A DNA stretch of 16,961 nucleotides from positions 1 through 16,961 of the forward strand of contig URDK01000060.1 in assembly GCA_900546485.1 (NCBI GenBank), in the 5' to 3' direction. A model generated the notes under the pieces. That model saw only the letters and a program-made list of their open reading frames with translations. It was not told where the DNA came from and made no database searches. Made by a program: the position numbers and the translations under genes. This document shows, in pieces, positions 7,198 to 14,257 of this stretch (the stretch's first letter is position 1; each line of letters begins with the position of its first letter). This stretch comes from an uncultured Eubacteriales bacterium. GTDB lineage: Bacteria; Bacillota; Clostridia; Oscillospirales; Oscillospiraceae.

Positions 7198-8032
7198 CCG
7201 CCGCTTCACGCAGCGCGTAATACCAGGCGTCCGGCACGTTCAACTCTCCCCGGCCGGTGCCAAGGCTGATGTCCGGCTTGTTACCGCCATGGAAGTCGCT
7301 GCCTCCGCTCGGCAGCAGAGCAAATTCCTCAGCCGCTTCATCCGCCGTGCGCTCGTCGTCCGCGTCAAACAACGGGTAGCGTGTCTCAATGGCCAGCAGC
7401 CCGCTGCGTACCGCCCGCGGCAGGAAGCGGCCCAGCCCCGCCGCGTCAAGCCTCAGCATGGGATGAGCCAGCACTGGAACCGCTCCGATATCCCGAAGCA
7501 GCGATATCGCCTCAAAGGCGTCCGTACGCTCCGGAGGCTCGTAAAAGCCCGCGCCCGGCGCAAGCAGAGTTTTTATGGCCTCCCCCACCGACGAGACAAA
7601 GCCCAGGCGCATGAGCTCAGCGCCGAAATGCGCGCGGTTTATCGCCGCTTCGGGGTGCTCTGCCCTCATAGCGGCGTAGTTTACCGGATAGCCCGCCGCG
7701 TTCAGCCGCCGCTCCAGCTCGAGGTTGCTCTCCTCCTTGCTGCGGCGCATCCGTTCAGTCAGGGCGCGTATCGCGCCGCAGCCGCTCTCGGGCACGAACA
7801 GACCGACAATGTGCAGCTCGGTGTCCTCGTACACGGTCGTTATCTCGGTCCCAGGCACGGCGGCAGTGCGCCTGCCCTCTGCTGCACGCTGGAAGCGCAG
7901 AAGGCCGTCCACGCCGTTGTGGTCGCAGAGCGCCACGGCGGTGAGGCCCAGGTTCTCTGCGGCGGAGACTATCTCTTCCGGCGTACAGGTCCCGTCCGAA
8001 AATGTGGAATGTGTGTGCAGATCGCAGCTCAT
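7187..8032 (-). CDS. PHP-domain metal-dependent phosphoesterase (YciV/RNase AM-like)
   Basis: 281 aa, typical of the stand-alone TrpH/YciV group of PHP phosphoesterases. Metal-ligand motifs appear in the expected order: HTH at 6-8 in LHTHSTFSDG, DHN at 37-39, GTE ending at E63, H74 in ELHIVG, H135, AHP at 189-191 and GSDFHG at 244-249. Characterised relatives release phosphate from 3',5'-nucleoside bisphosphates or act as 5'-3' exonucleases on RNA and short oligonucleotides. A strong site (AGGGGGAG read on the minus strand) precedes the ATG at 8032. It starts 9 bp after the ylmH stop, so the two are probably one transcript. The linkage with an RNA-binding S4 protein fits an RNA-related role, which is inference. 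Confidence 0.85.
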   Translation of the reverse strand: MSCDLHTHSTFSDGTCTPEEIVSAAENLGLTAVALCDHNGVDGLLRFQRAAEGRRTAAVPGTEITTVYEDTELHIVGLFVPESGCGAIRALTERMRRSKEESNLELERRLNAAGYPVNYAAMRAEHPEAAINRAHFGAELMRLGFVSSVGEAIKTLLAPGAGFYEPPERTDAFEAISLLRDIGAVPVLAHPMLRLDAAGLGRFLPRAVRSGLLAIETRYPLFDADDERTADEAAEEFALLPSGGSDFHGGNKPDISLGTGRGELNVPDAWYYALREAAEKA

Positions 8033-8041
8033 GCGCTCCCC

Positions 8042-8773
8042 CTATTTTCCGTATATCCTGAGACTCACGCGCAGGCGGCCCTTCCGCGTCTCGCCAAGAG
8101 AACCCTCAAAGCGGAAACGCCCAAGGCCGCGCACCGAGACCATGTCGCCCTCCTCGGGTCTCGCGGACGCTGAGCGTGCCGGAAGGCCGTTCACGAACAC
8201 GCGCTCGGCCTCAAATAGCCTCGCACTCTCTGAGCGGGAAAGGTTGAACGCCGCCGAAACAAGCGCGTCCAACCGCTCGGACGCGGCGGTCAGCGTCGTC
8301 TCCTCCGGCGGGGCGGTCACGCTCTCTGGCAGGCTATCAGCGCGTTTCACGCGGACGTTGGTGCGCCTCACCTGCGTGAGCCCGTCGATGATATGGCCCG
8401 CCACACTTTCCAGGCAGAACACATATGCCCTGCCCTCGGCGAGCACGATGTCGCCCAGGACGCTCCGGCGCAAACCCAGACCCATGAGCGAGCCAAGATA
8501 GTCCCTGTGTGTCAGCTCCTCGGCAAATTTCGGCGAGGATGGCGCTACCTCAAGGCAGCAGACCGGAGCCGTCTCCGCTCCGAACACCGCTACGCGGCGC
8601 TCCGCCTCGGAATAGCCTCCGTCCAGCGTGTACGGTTCGTCGAGGCGCAATCGGCCAAGCTCCGTCTGCTCGCCCGGGGTCAGAAATTCCGAAAAGCACG
8701 GCACTCCGCGCTCATAGGCGCGGCGCGAGAGCTCGATGAGGCGCTTTTTAGTGAGTTCCAGCTCGTTTTCCAA
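8042..8773 (-). CDS. ylmH: S4-domain RNA-binding protein YlmH (RqcP2-like)
   Basis: 243 aa, near the ~250 aa usual for YlmH. The N-terminal two-thirds carries family signatures YTLDGGYSEAERRVAVF (48-64) and HRDYLGSLMGLGLRRSVLGDI (89-109). The C-terminal ~60 residues (from about 167) are an S4 RNA-binding domain: RLDALVSAAFNLSRSESARL, then VFVNG and a GDMVSVRGLGRF strand. YlmH is encoded near the cell-division cluster in many Firmicutes and has been linked to the ribosome-associated quality-control pathway as an RqcP paralogue. The start is TTG at 8773: no in-frame ATG lies nearby, and on the minus strand an AGAGGAG site stands 8 bases upstream. The first gene of a two-gene unit with the PHP phosphoesterase; the expected divIVA or sepF neighbours are absent. 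Confidence 0.88.
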   Translation of the reverse strand: MENELELTKKRLIELSRRAYERGVPCFSEFLTPGEQTELGRLRLDEPYTLDGGYSEAERRVAVFGAETAPVCCLEVAPSSPKFAEELTHRDYLGSLMGLGLRRSVLGDIVLAEGRAYVFCLESVAGHIIDGLTQVRRTNVRVKRADSLPESVTAPPEETTLTAASERLDALVSAAFNLSRSESARLFEAERVFVNGLPARSASARPEEGDMVSVRGLGRFRFEGSLGETRKGRLRVSLRIYGK

Positions 8774-8850
8774 TTTATATACTCCTCTCCCCCGCTCCCC
8801 AAGTCATGCCGGGCCGCCGGCTGGCGTAGGCTTTACGGGAGGCGAGGCTT
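8774..8850. promoter_or_regulatory. 77-bp divergent intergenic region between ylmH and the AGCS symporter
   Basis: It contains the ribosome binding sites for both divergent genes (AGAGGAG on the minus strand; GGGAGG at 8838-8843 on the plus strand) and a small GCCGG/CCGGC dyad. Promoters for both genes must lie here or inside the coding ends, but I see no convincing -35/-10 pair. Confidence 0.4.
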
Positions 8851-10440
8851 TTGCATACTTTCATATCCGCCGCATCCGCGGCGCTCTGGGGTGCGCCGAT
8901 GGCGGCACTGCTCGCGGGCGCTGGTGTATTCCTCAGCGTCCGCTGCGGCTTCGTGCAGCTGCGGCACTTCCCGGAGGCCATGCGCAGAACGCTCGGCGGC
9001 ATCTTCTCACGCGAGGGCGCGGGAAAGGGCGCTGTGACACCCCTTCAGGCGGTGTGCTCCGCGCTTGCCGGCACTGTTGGTACCGGAAATATAGCCGGCG
9101 TGGCACTGGCAATAGCCCTGGGCGGGCCGGGCACGCTTTTCTGGCTCTGGCTCACGGCCATACTCGGCATGGCCACAAAGTTCGCCGAGGTCACGCTGGC
9201 TGTCCGCTTCCGCGAACGCGGCGCAGACGGGCAGTGGCTCGGCGGGCCGATGTACACCATCAAGAACGGCCTGGGCAGGCGCTTCATGCCCCTTGCACGC
9301 ATCTTTGCCCTATTCGGCACGCTTGCGGCCTTCGGCATGGGCAGCGCGGTGCAGGGCGCGGAGATAGCCGGCGCGGCACGCACGCTTTCAATGGAGCTGC
9401 TGCCGGGTCTGCCCGCCGAGCGGCGTCTGTTCGCTCTCGCAGCGGGAGTTCTGGTGGCGTTCATCGCGTTCTACGTTCTCTCCGGCGGCATGGGCAGGCT
9501 CGGACGTGTATGCGAGCTGCTGGTGCCGCTGATGGGCGTCATATACATTCTCGCCTGCCTCGCGGTCATAGCCGCGAATGCGGGCGCTCTCCCCGGCGTC
9601 TTCCGGGACATATTCGTCAGCGCGTTTGAGCCCGAGGCCGTCTGCGGCGGCGTGGGGCTGAGAGCCTGCATAGGCTGGGGCGTACGGCGCGGCGTATTCT
9701 CAAACGAGGCCGGGCTCGGCTCCGCGCCCATCGCCCACGCCTCCAGCAGCGAGACGGACCCGGTGCGTCAGGGCTTTTTCGGCATATTCGAGGTCTTCGC
9801 GGACACCATCGTCGTCTGCACGCTGACCGCGCTTGCGATACTCTGCTCCGGCGTAGCCATACCCTACGGCAGCCCGGCCACGCTCTCCGTCTGCGTCTCA
9901 GCCTTCGCGGGCGTGTTCGGCGGCGGCGCGGCGGCCGCGATACTCTCGGCCTGTATGCTGCTCTTTTCGCTCTCGTCCCTGCTCGGCTGGGGGATATACG
10001 GCCTGCGCTGCTGCGGCTTTCTGCTCGGAAAGCGCTCCGAGCGCGGCTTCGTGCTGCTCTACGCCCTGTCGGCCGTGCTGGGCGCGGCGGGGACGCGGAG
10101 CATGATATGGGAGCTTGCCGACATACTCAATGCGCTGATGGCCCTGCCGAACCTCATCTCGCTCTTCCTGCTCTCCGGAGAGGTTTCGCGCCTGACGCGC
10201 GATTACTTTTCTCAGAGGCAGAGGGAGAATATCTCACGCACCTCGTCCAAACCGAGGGGGATCACGCTCGGGAAGAACTTTCTCCCCTCGTCCGTGCAGC
10301 GGCGGCTCATGTATTCGGCATTCTCCGCCGTGAGGCCGAAGTCTGACAGGCGCTCCGGCATTCCGAGGCTGCGGAAATACTCGCGCGTGGCCTCGATGCC
10401 GTTCTCAACGCCGCTCACGCCCCATATTTTCTCCGCGTAG
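8851..10440 (+). CDS. Sodium:alanine/amino-acid symporter, AGCS family, with an unusual C-terminal run-on
   Basis: The frame codes for 529 aa; AGCS proteins are usually 440-490 aa. The start is TTG at 8851 with GGGAGG (8838-8843) 7 bases upstream. Family signatures are clear: GTVGTGNIAGVALAIALGGPG (about 74-94), GGPMYTIKNGLG (131-142) and FSNEAGLGSAPIAHASS (283-299). About 10-11 hydrophobic helices end near residue 445. These carriers import alanine, glycine or glutamine with Na+. After RLTRDYF (447-453), where family members normally stop, the frame continues ~76 residues with Ser/Arg-rich, non-membrane sequence. That stretch is antisense to the 3' end of the convergent alcohol dehydrogenase. 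The run-on is probably a lost stop codon and unlikely to be a functional domain. Confidence 0.87.
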   Translation: MHTFISAASAALWGAPMAALLAGAGVFLSVRCGFVQLRHFPEAMRRTLGGIFSREGAGKGAVTPLQAVCSALAGTVGTGNIAGVALAIALGGPGTLFWLWLTAILGMATKFAEVTLAVRFRERGADGQWLGGPMYTIKNGLGRRFMPLARIFALFGTLAAFGMGSAVQGAEIAGAARTLSMELLPGLPAERRLFALAAGVLVAFIAFYVLSGGMGRLGRVCELLVPLMGVIYILACLAVIAANAGALPGVFRDIFVSAFEPEAVCGGVGLRACIGWGVRRGVFSNEAGLGSAPIAHASSSETDPVRQGFFGIFEVFADTIVVCTLTALAILCSGVAIPYGSPATLSVCVSAFAGVFGGGAAAAILSACMLLFSLSSLLGWGIYGLRCCGFLLGKRSERGFVLLYALSAVLGAAGTRSMIWELADILNALMALPNLISLFLLSGEVSRLTRDYFSQRQRENISRTSSKPRGITLGKNFLPSSVQRRLMYSAFSAVRPKSDRRSGIPRLRKYSRVASMPFSTPLTPHIFSA

Positions 10441-11369
10441 CGCTCCAGGCGCTCGGTGAACAGGCCGTGCCGCGCAAAGAATTCCAGGTATGCCGGCCAC
10501 ACCACGGCAAGGCCAGCGCCGTGGGCTATGCGCTCATCCAGCGCGCTCATCTCGTGCTCGAGCTTGTGTGCCCAGAGCCCGCAGGCCCGACCGGCGCCGG
10601 TCAACCCGTTGTGCGAGAGGCTTCCGGCGAGCATGAGCGTCGCACGAGCTTCATAGTCGCCAGGCTCGGCCATGGCGCGGCGTCCGGCGTCGATGACGGA
10701 GGTCAGCAGGCCCTCAGAAATGCGGTCGATGAGCTCATTGTCCGGGTTGGTACACATATAGCGCTCCATCGTGTGCATGAGTATATCCACCACGCCGCAG
10801 GCCGTCTGGTACGGCGGGAGCGTCATAGTGAGCTCCGGGTCCATTATTGCAAAGAGCGGGCGGTTTTTCTCGCTGCTGAGCCCGCGCTTGACGCCGAGTG
10901 CGGTGTTCGTGAGCACTGCGCTGTCGCTGGTCTCGCTGCCCGTGGCGGCTATCGTCAGCACAACGCCCACGGGCAGGCTGTCGGACGGCTCCGCCCGGTG
11001 CTCGGTGTAATCCCAGGGGTCAAGGCCGGTCCTGACGCAGTGAGCGGCCATTTTTGCAGTATCTATGACGCTGCCGCCGCCAACGGCCAGCAGCAGCTCG
11101 CTGCCGCGCTCACGGGCATAATGCGCCAGCTCGGCACAGCGCTCCGACGTCGGGTTGGCCTGTATGCCGCCGAATTCGTCGTGCTCCACCCCCGCAGCAT
11201 CCAGCGAGGACTTTACGCGCTCCAGCAGGCCCGTCCGTACAACGCTGCCGCCGCCATAGCATATGAGCACGCGCCGGTATCCGCGCGACGCGATTATTTC
11301 GCCCACACGGGCGCACTGGCCGCGGCCAAAGTATATTTTAGTCGGTATACAGAGTTCAAAATCAAGCAT
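10212..11369 (-). CDS. Iron-containing alcohol dehydrogenase (butanol dehydrogenase / YqhD-like)
   Basis: 385 aa, standard for group III Fe-dependent alcohol dehydrogenases. The NAD(P)-binding half has GGGSVIDTAK at 97-106 and ATGSETS at 142-148. The metal half has D195 and H199 (CGVVDILMHTMERYM) and a HKLEHEMSAL...IAHG block with H268, H272 and H283, matching the Asp-His-His-His ligand set; there is one extra residue between the last two ligand positions compared with E. coli YqhD. It should reduce aldehydes such as butyraldehyde to alcohols with NAD(P)H in the cytoplasm. GGAGG (minus strand, 11378-11382) sits 8 bases before the ATG. It is a single-gene unit, divergent from a CoA-transferase, with a strong promoter. 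Its 3' end overlaps the AGCS frame. Confidence 0.9.
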   Translation of the reverse strand: MLDFELCIPTKIYFGRGQCARVGEIIASRGYRRVLICYGGGSVVRTGLLERVKSSLDAAGVEHDEFGGIQANPTSERCAELAHYARERGSELLLAVGGGSVIDTAKMAAHCVRTGLDPWDYTEHRAEPSDSLPVGVVLTIAATGSETSDSAVLTNTALGVKRGLSSEKNRPLFAIMDPELTMTLPPYQTACGVVDILMHTMERYMCTNPDNELIDRISEGLLTSVIDAGRRAMAEPGDYEARATLMLAGSLSHNGLTGAGRACGLWAHKLEHEMSALDERIAHGAGLAVVWPAYLEFFARHGLFTERLERYAEKIWGVSGVENGIEATREYFRSLGMPERLSDFGLTAENAEYMSRRCTDEGRKFFPSVIPLGLDEVREIFSLCL

Positions 11370-11387
11370 CTTTCACACCTCCGGAAG

Positions 11388-11416
11388 ATTATATCGCAAA
11401 ATCCTCCTCTTGTGAA
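11388..11416 (-). promoter_or_regulatory. SigmaA-type promoter for the iron alcohol dehydrogenase
   Basis: On the minus strand TTCACA (11416-11411) is followed after exactly 17 bases by a perfect TATAAT (11393-11388). Transcription would begin near 11381, giving a leader of only about 12 bases that starts at the GGAGG site. Confidence 0.6.
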
Positions 11417-11427
11417 GAACACGCCCC

Positions 11428-11456
11428 TTGCCTTTGGCGCGGTTTCATGCAATAAT
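11428..11456 (+). promoter_or_regulatory. SigmaA-type promoter for the CoA-transferase
   Basis: TTGCCT (11428-11433) and AATAAT (11451-11456) are separated by 17 bases, matching four and five of six consensus positions. The start of transcription would be near 11463, about 34 bases before the ATG. Its -35 is 11 bp from the -35 of the divergent promoter. Confidence 0.5.
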
Positions 11457-11496
11457 AGGGTGAAGTATGATCAAATCAGCATACGGAGGATGAGAT

Positions 11497-12831
11497 ATGG
11501 ACTTCATAAGCGAATACAGATCCAAGCTCGGCACGCCTGAGGACGCCGCAAAGCTCGTCAAGAGTGGCGACTGGGTCGAATACGGCAACGGCACCACCTT
11601 CGCCGTCGAGTGCGACAAGGCCCTGGCCAAGCGGCGCGACGAGCTCTTTGACGTCAAGTTCCGCGGCCAGATAATGTATGGCCCCATCGAGGTCGTGGAG
11701 TGCGACCCCACCGGCGAGCACTTCTGCTACAACGCCTGGCACTGCTCCGGCTACGAGCGCAAGCTGCTCGACAAGGGTCAGGCCTACTTCTCCCCCATGA
11801 TCTTCCGCAACCTGGCCTGGTATCACAAGGAATTCCTGCACGTCAACGTGGCCTACGTCTGCGCCACGCCGATGGACAAGCACGGCTATTTCAACTTCTC
11901 GCTCTCCGCCGGCACGGCGCTGGACATGATAGGCCGCGCCGACGCCATCGTCATAGAGGTCAACGACAAACTCCCGAAAATCTACGGCGCCTACAATGAG
12001 TCTATCCACATCTCCGACGTCACCATGGTCGTAGAGTGCGAGCACGGCCCGGCGCCCACCGTCCCGGCTAAGAAGCCCTCGCCCGAGGACATTAAGATAG
12101 CCGAGAACATCATTCCCTACCTCGTCGACGGCGCGACACTCCAGCTCGGTATCGGCGGCACGCCCGACGCGCTGGGCTCCATCATCGCCAAGAGCGACCT
12201 CAAGGACCTCGGCATGCACACCGAGCTCTGCACTGACGGTTTCCTGGACCTCTACAACGCCGGCAAGCTCACCAACAAGCGCAAGAACATCTTCCCCGGC
12301 AAGGGCGTGCTCGGTCTCGCAACCGGCTCCCAGGCGCTCTATGACTGGCTGGACGAGAACCCCGGCGTCATTGCGCTGCCCATCGCCTATGTCAACGACC
12401 CGTCCGTCATCGCGTCCATGGACAATTTCATCTCCCTCAACAGTTGCGTCTCCATAGACCTCTACGGCCAGATAAACTCCGAGAGCGCCGGCCTCCGCCA
12501 CATCTCCGGCACCGGCGGCCAGGTGGACTTCCTCACCGGCGCGGCCATGTCCAAGGGCGGCAAGAGCTTCATCTGCGTGGCCTCCTCCCGCGTCGGCAAG
12601 GACGGCAAGCGCAGCTCGAACATCGTGCCGCACTTCAACGGCGAGATAATCACCTCCCCGCGCAGCCAGGCATATTACGTCGCCACCGAGCAGGGCGTCG
12701 CCAACCTCGCCGGCCGCACCACCTGGGAGAGGGCCGAGAGCCTCATCTCCCTCGCGCATCCCGATTTCCGCGACGAGCTCATCAAGGCCGCCGAGGAGCA
12801 GAGGATCTGGAGAAGGTCCAACAAGCGCTAA
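11497..12831 (+). CDS. Acyl-CoA:acetate CoA-transferase, butyryl-CoA:acetate / 4-hydroxybutyrate CoA-transferase type
   Basis: 444 aa, the length of family I-type But/AbfT (acetyl-CoA hydrolase/transferase) enzymes. The N-terminus (MDFISEYRSKL..AAKLVKSGDWVEYGNG, 1-32) follows the pattern of gut butyrate producers. GMHTELCTDG (239-248) contains the expected catalytic glutamate E243, aligned by motif to E238 of the C. aminobutyricum 4-hydroxybutyrate enzyme. SGTGGQVDF (338-346) is the conserved glycine-rich CoA-site loop. The enzyme swaps CoA between an acyl-CoA and acetate, the last step of butyrate formation in many Clostridia. GGAGG (11485-11489) lies 7 bases upstream; the gene is monocistronic with its own promoter and terminator. 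The exact acyl specificity (butyryl, 4-hydroxybutyryl or propionyl) cannot be fixed by eye. Confidence 0.85.
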   Translation: MDFISEYRSKLGTPEDAAKLVKSGDWVEYGNGTTFAVECDKALAKRRDELFDVKFRGQIMYGPIEVVECDPTGEHFCYNAWHCSGYERKLLDKGQAYFSPMIFRNLAWYHKEFLHVNVAYVCATPMDKHGYFNFSLSAGTALDMIGRADAIVIEVNDKLPKIYGAYNESIHISDVTMVVECEHGPAPTVPAKKPSPEDIKIAENIIPYLVDGATLQLGIGGTPDALGSIIAKSDLKDLGMHTELCTDGFLDLYNAGKLTNKRKNIFPGKGVLGLATGSQALYDWLDENPGVIALPIAYVNDPSVIASMDNFISLNSCVSIDLYGQINSESAGLRHISGTGGQVDFLTGAAMSKGGKSFICVASSRVGKDGKRSSNIVPHFNGEIITSPRSQAYYVATEQGVANLAGRTTWERAESLISLAHPDFRDELIKAAEEQRIWRRSNKR

Positions 12832-12847
12832 ACCAAATATGCACAAC

Positions 12848-12879
12848 AAAAGGGGGGCTCCTATCGGAGCCCCCCTTTT
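12848..12879. terminator. Strong bidirectional terminator between the CoA-transferase and xdhC
   Basis: GGGGGGCTCC (12852-12861) pairs perfectly with GGAGCCCCCC (12866-12875) around a 4-base TATC loop. The stem is flanked by AAAA (12848-12851) and TTTT (12876-12879), so it works for both converging units. Confidence 0.92.
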
Positions 12880-12890
12880 CCTGTCCTTTT

Positions 12891-13379
12891 TCATTTGCCC
12901 AAGCTCTCGTCCAGCGCACGGCGCACAGCCCGGAAGATGTTCTCATAGCCCGTGCAGCGGCACAGATGTCCCGCAAGCTGCCGCCGCAGCTCCTCATCCG
13001 TGAGGTCCTGCCCCCGGTTTATGAGCGACTGCGCCGACAAAATTATGCCCGGTGTACAGAAGCCGCACTGTATCGCGCCCTCGTCCACAAAGGCCTGCTG
13101 CAATGGCGAGAGGCTGCCGTCCGGGTTCGTCAAACCGTCCACGGTGAGGATGTCCTTGCCGTCTGCCCAGGCGGCGAGGTAAATGCAGGAGTTGTACGGT
13201 TCCCCGTCTATGAGCACCGTGCAGGCCCCGCACTCGCCCACATTGCAGCCGCTCTTGACTGAGGTGAGCGAGAAGTCGTCCCGCAAGAGGTCGGTCAGCG
13301 AGGCGCGGATGTCCACCATCTTGTCCACCGCTCTGCCGTTTATCGTACAGCGTATGTGCTTATACTGCCTCTCCGTCAT
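12891..13379 (-). CDS. xdhC: Xanthine dehydrogenase, 2Fe-2S subunit (XdhC)
   Basis: 162 aa, the usual length of the small iron-sulfur subunit of three-subunit molybdenum hydroxylases (E. coli XdhC is about 159 aa). The N-terminal plant-ferredoxin-type cluster uses C45, C50, C53 and C65 (GCNVGECGACTVLIDG). The C-terminal helical cluster uses C105, C108, C140 and C142 (CGFCTPG ... CRCTGY). It passes electrons from the molybdenum site to the FAD subunit in the cytoplasm. The ATG at 13379 is chosen because it overlaps the xdhB stop as ATGA and has GGGAGG 6 bases upstream; an open frame further upstream is only xdhB in another frame. Codon use (Ile mostly ATA) matches the main part of the window. 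Confidence 0.93.
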   Translation of the reverse strand: MTERQYKHIRCTINGRAVDKMVDIRASLTDLLRDDFSLTSVKSGCNVGECGACTVLIDGEPYNSCIYLAAWADGKDILTVDGLTNPDGSLSPLQQAFVDEGAIQCGFCTPGIILSAQSLINRGQDLTDEELRRQLAGHLCRCTGYENIFRAVRRALDESLGK

Positions 13380-14257
13380 ATCGCGCCTCCCGCTCTCTCC
13401 ACGCTCTCGCGCAGGGCCCTGTATGCGCACTCCTCGGCTATGTGCTGCCTGAACGCCTTACTGGCGCGCCAGGAGTCGCGCGGGTTTATCTCCGCGACCG
13501 CGGCCTTTGCAAAGGCGCGGGCCGTCTCGTCCGTGCAGGGCGCGCCGGCGAAGGCGGCTTCTGCCTCCGGGCAGCGGCAGGGCACCGGCCCGGCCACGCC
13601 GTAGGCTATGCGCACGCGCTCGATGTTCCGGGAGTCCGGCGCGAGGCGGACGTTCACGGAGCATCCCAGCGTCGCGATGTCCAGCGCCGTGCGCATGGAA
13701 TATTTGATGTACCTGCCAAATGTGCGCTCCCAGCTTGCGCGCGGGATGTATATGCCGGTCAGCAGCTCGCCGGGGCGAATGTCTGTGCGGCCGGGGCCGA
13801 GGTAGAAGTCCGCTATCGCGAGACGCCGCACGCCCTCCTCGCCTGTCAGCTCGACCTCTGCGTCGAAGGCAAATAGGGTCGGCGCGGTGTCCGCAGAGGT
13901 GACGCCGTTGCAGATGTTGCCGCCGACGGTGCCGATGTTGCGTATCTGCGGGCTGCCCACCTCGTCCGCCGCCTGGCCCAGTGTTGGTACGTGCTCACGT
14001 ATGAGCGCGTTCGCCGTGAGCTCGGAAAACGTGGTCAGGGGACCGATTTTCAGCGTCCCGGCCTCGTCCATTGCAACGCCGCGAAGAGACGCGATGTCAC
14101 GGATGGAGATGAGCTCCGCACCGGGCATCTTGCCCTCGCGCAGCTTTATGAGCACGTCCGAGCCCCCCGCTATGACGACGGCATCGGGGTGTTCGAGCCT
14201 CAGCTCCAGCGCCTCGGCGATGGAACGGGCCTCGTACAGCGCTTTTATGTCATACAT
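13376..14257 (-). CDS. xdhB: Xanthine dehydrogenase, FAD-binding subunit (XdhB)
   Basis: 293 aa, standard for the middle subunit of xanthine dehydrogenase/CO-dehydrogenase-type molybdenum hydroxylases. FAD-binding motifs are AGGSDVLIKLREG (30-42) and IRNIGTVGGNICN (105-117), followed by SADTAPTLFAFDA, typical of purine hydroxylases. It takes electrons from the 2Fe-2S subunit and hands them to NAD+ or another acceptor. The start overlaps the xdhA stop by 8 bp and has GGAGG 8 bases upstream (minus strand). The stop overlaps the xdhC start by 4 bp, so all three are translationally coupled. Codon use matches xdhC and not the front part of xdhA. Confidence 0.93.
   Translation of the reverse strand: MYDIKALYEARSIAEALELRLEHPDAVVIAGGSDVLIKLREGKMPGAELISIRDIASLRGVAMDEAGTLKIGPLTTFSELTANALIREHVPTLGQAADEVGSPQIRNIGTVGGNICNGVTSADTAPTLFAFDAEVELTGEEGVRRLAIADFYLGPGRTDIRPGELLTGIYIPRASWERTFGRYIKYSMRTALDIATLGCSVNVRLAPDSRNIERVRIAYGVAGPVPCRCPEAEAAFAGAPCTDETARAFAKAAVAEINPRDSWRASKAFRQHIAEECAYRALRESVERAGGAI

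Noticed and set aside
7151..8173. Plus-strand open frame across the PHP gene
   Set aside because: It starts at the spoIIID stop, passes through a terminator hairpin and shows Arg/Ala/Gln-rich shadow composition. The minus strand has all PHP metal motifs.
11476..12894. Long open frame on the minus strand opposite the CoA-transferase
   Set aside because: Shadow of a well-recognised gene: no motif and no ribosome binding site, and it runs through the bidirectional terminator.
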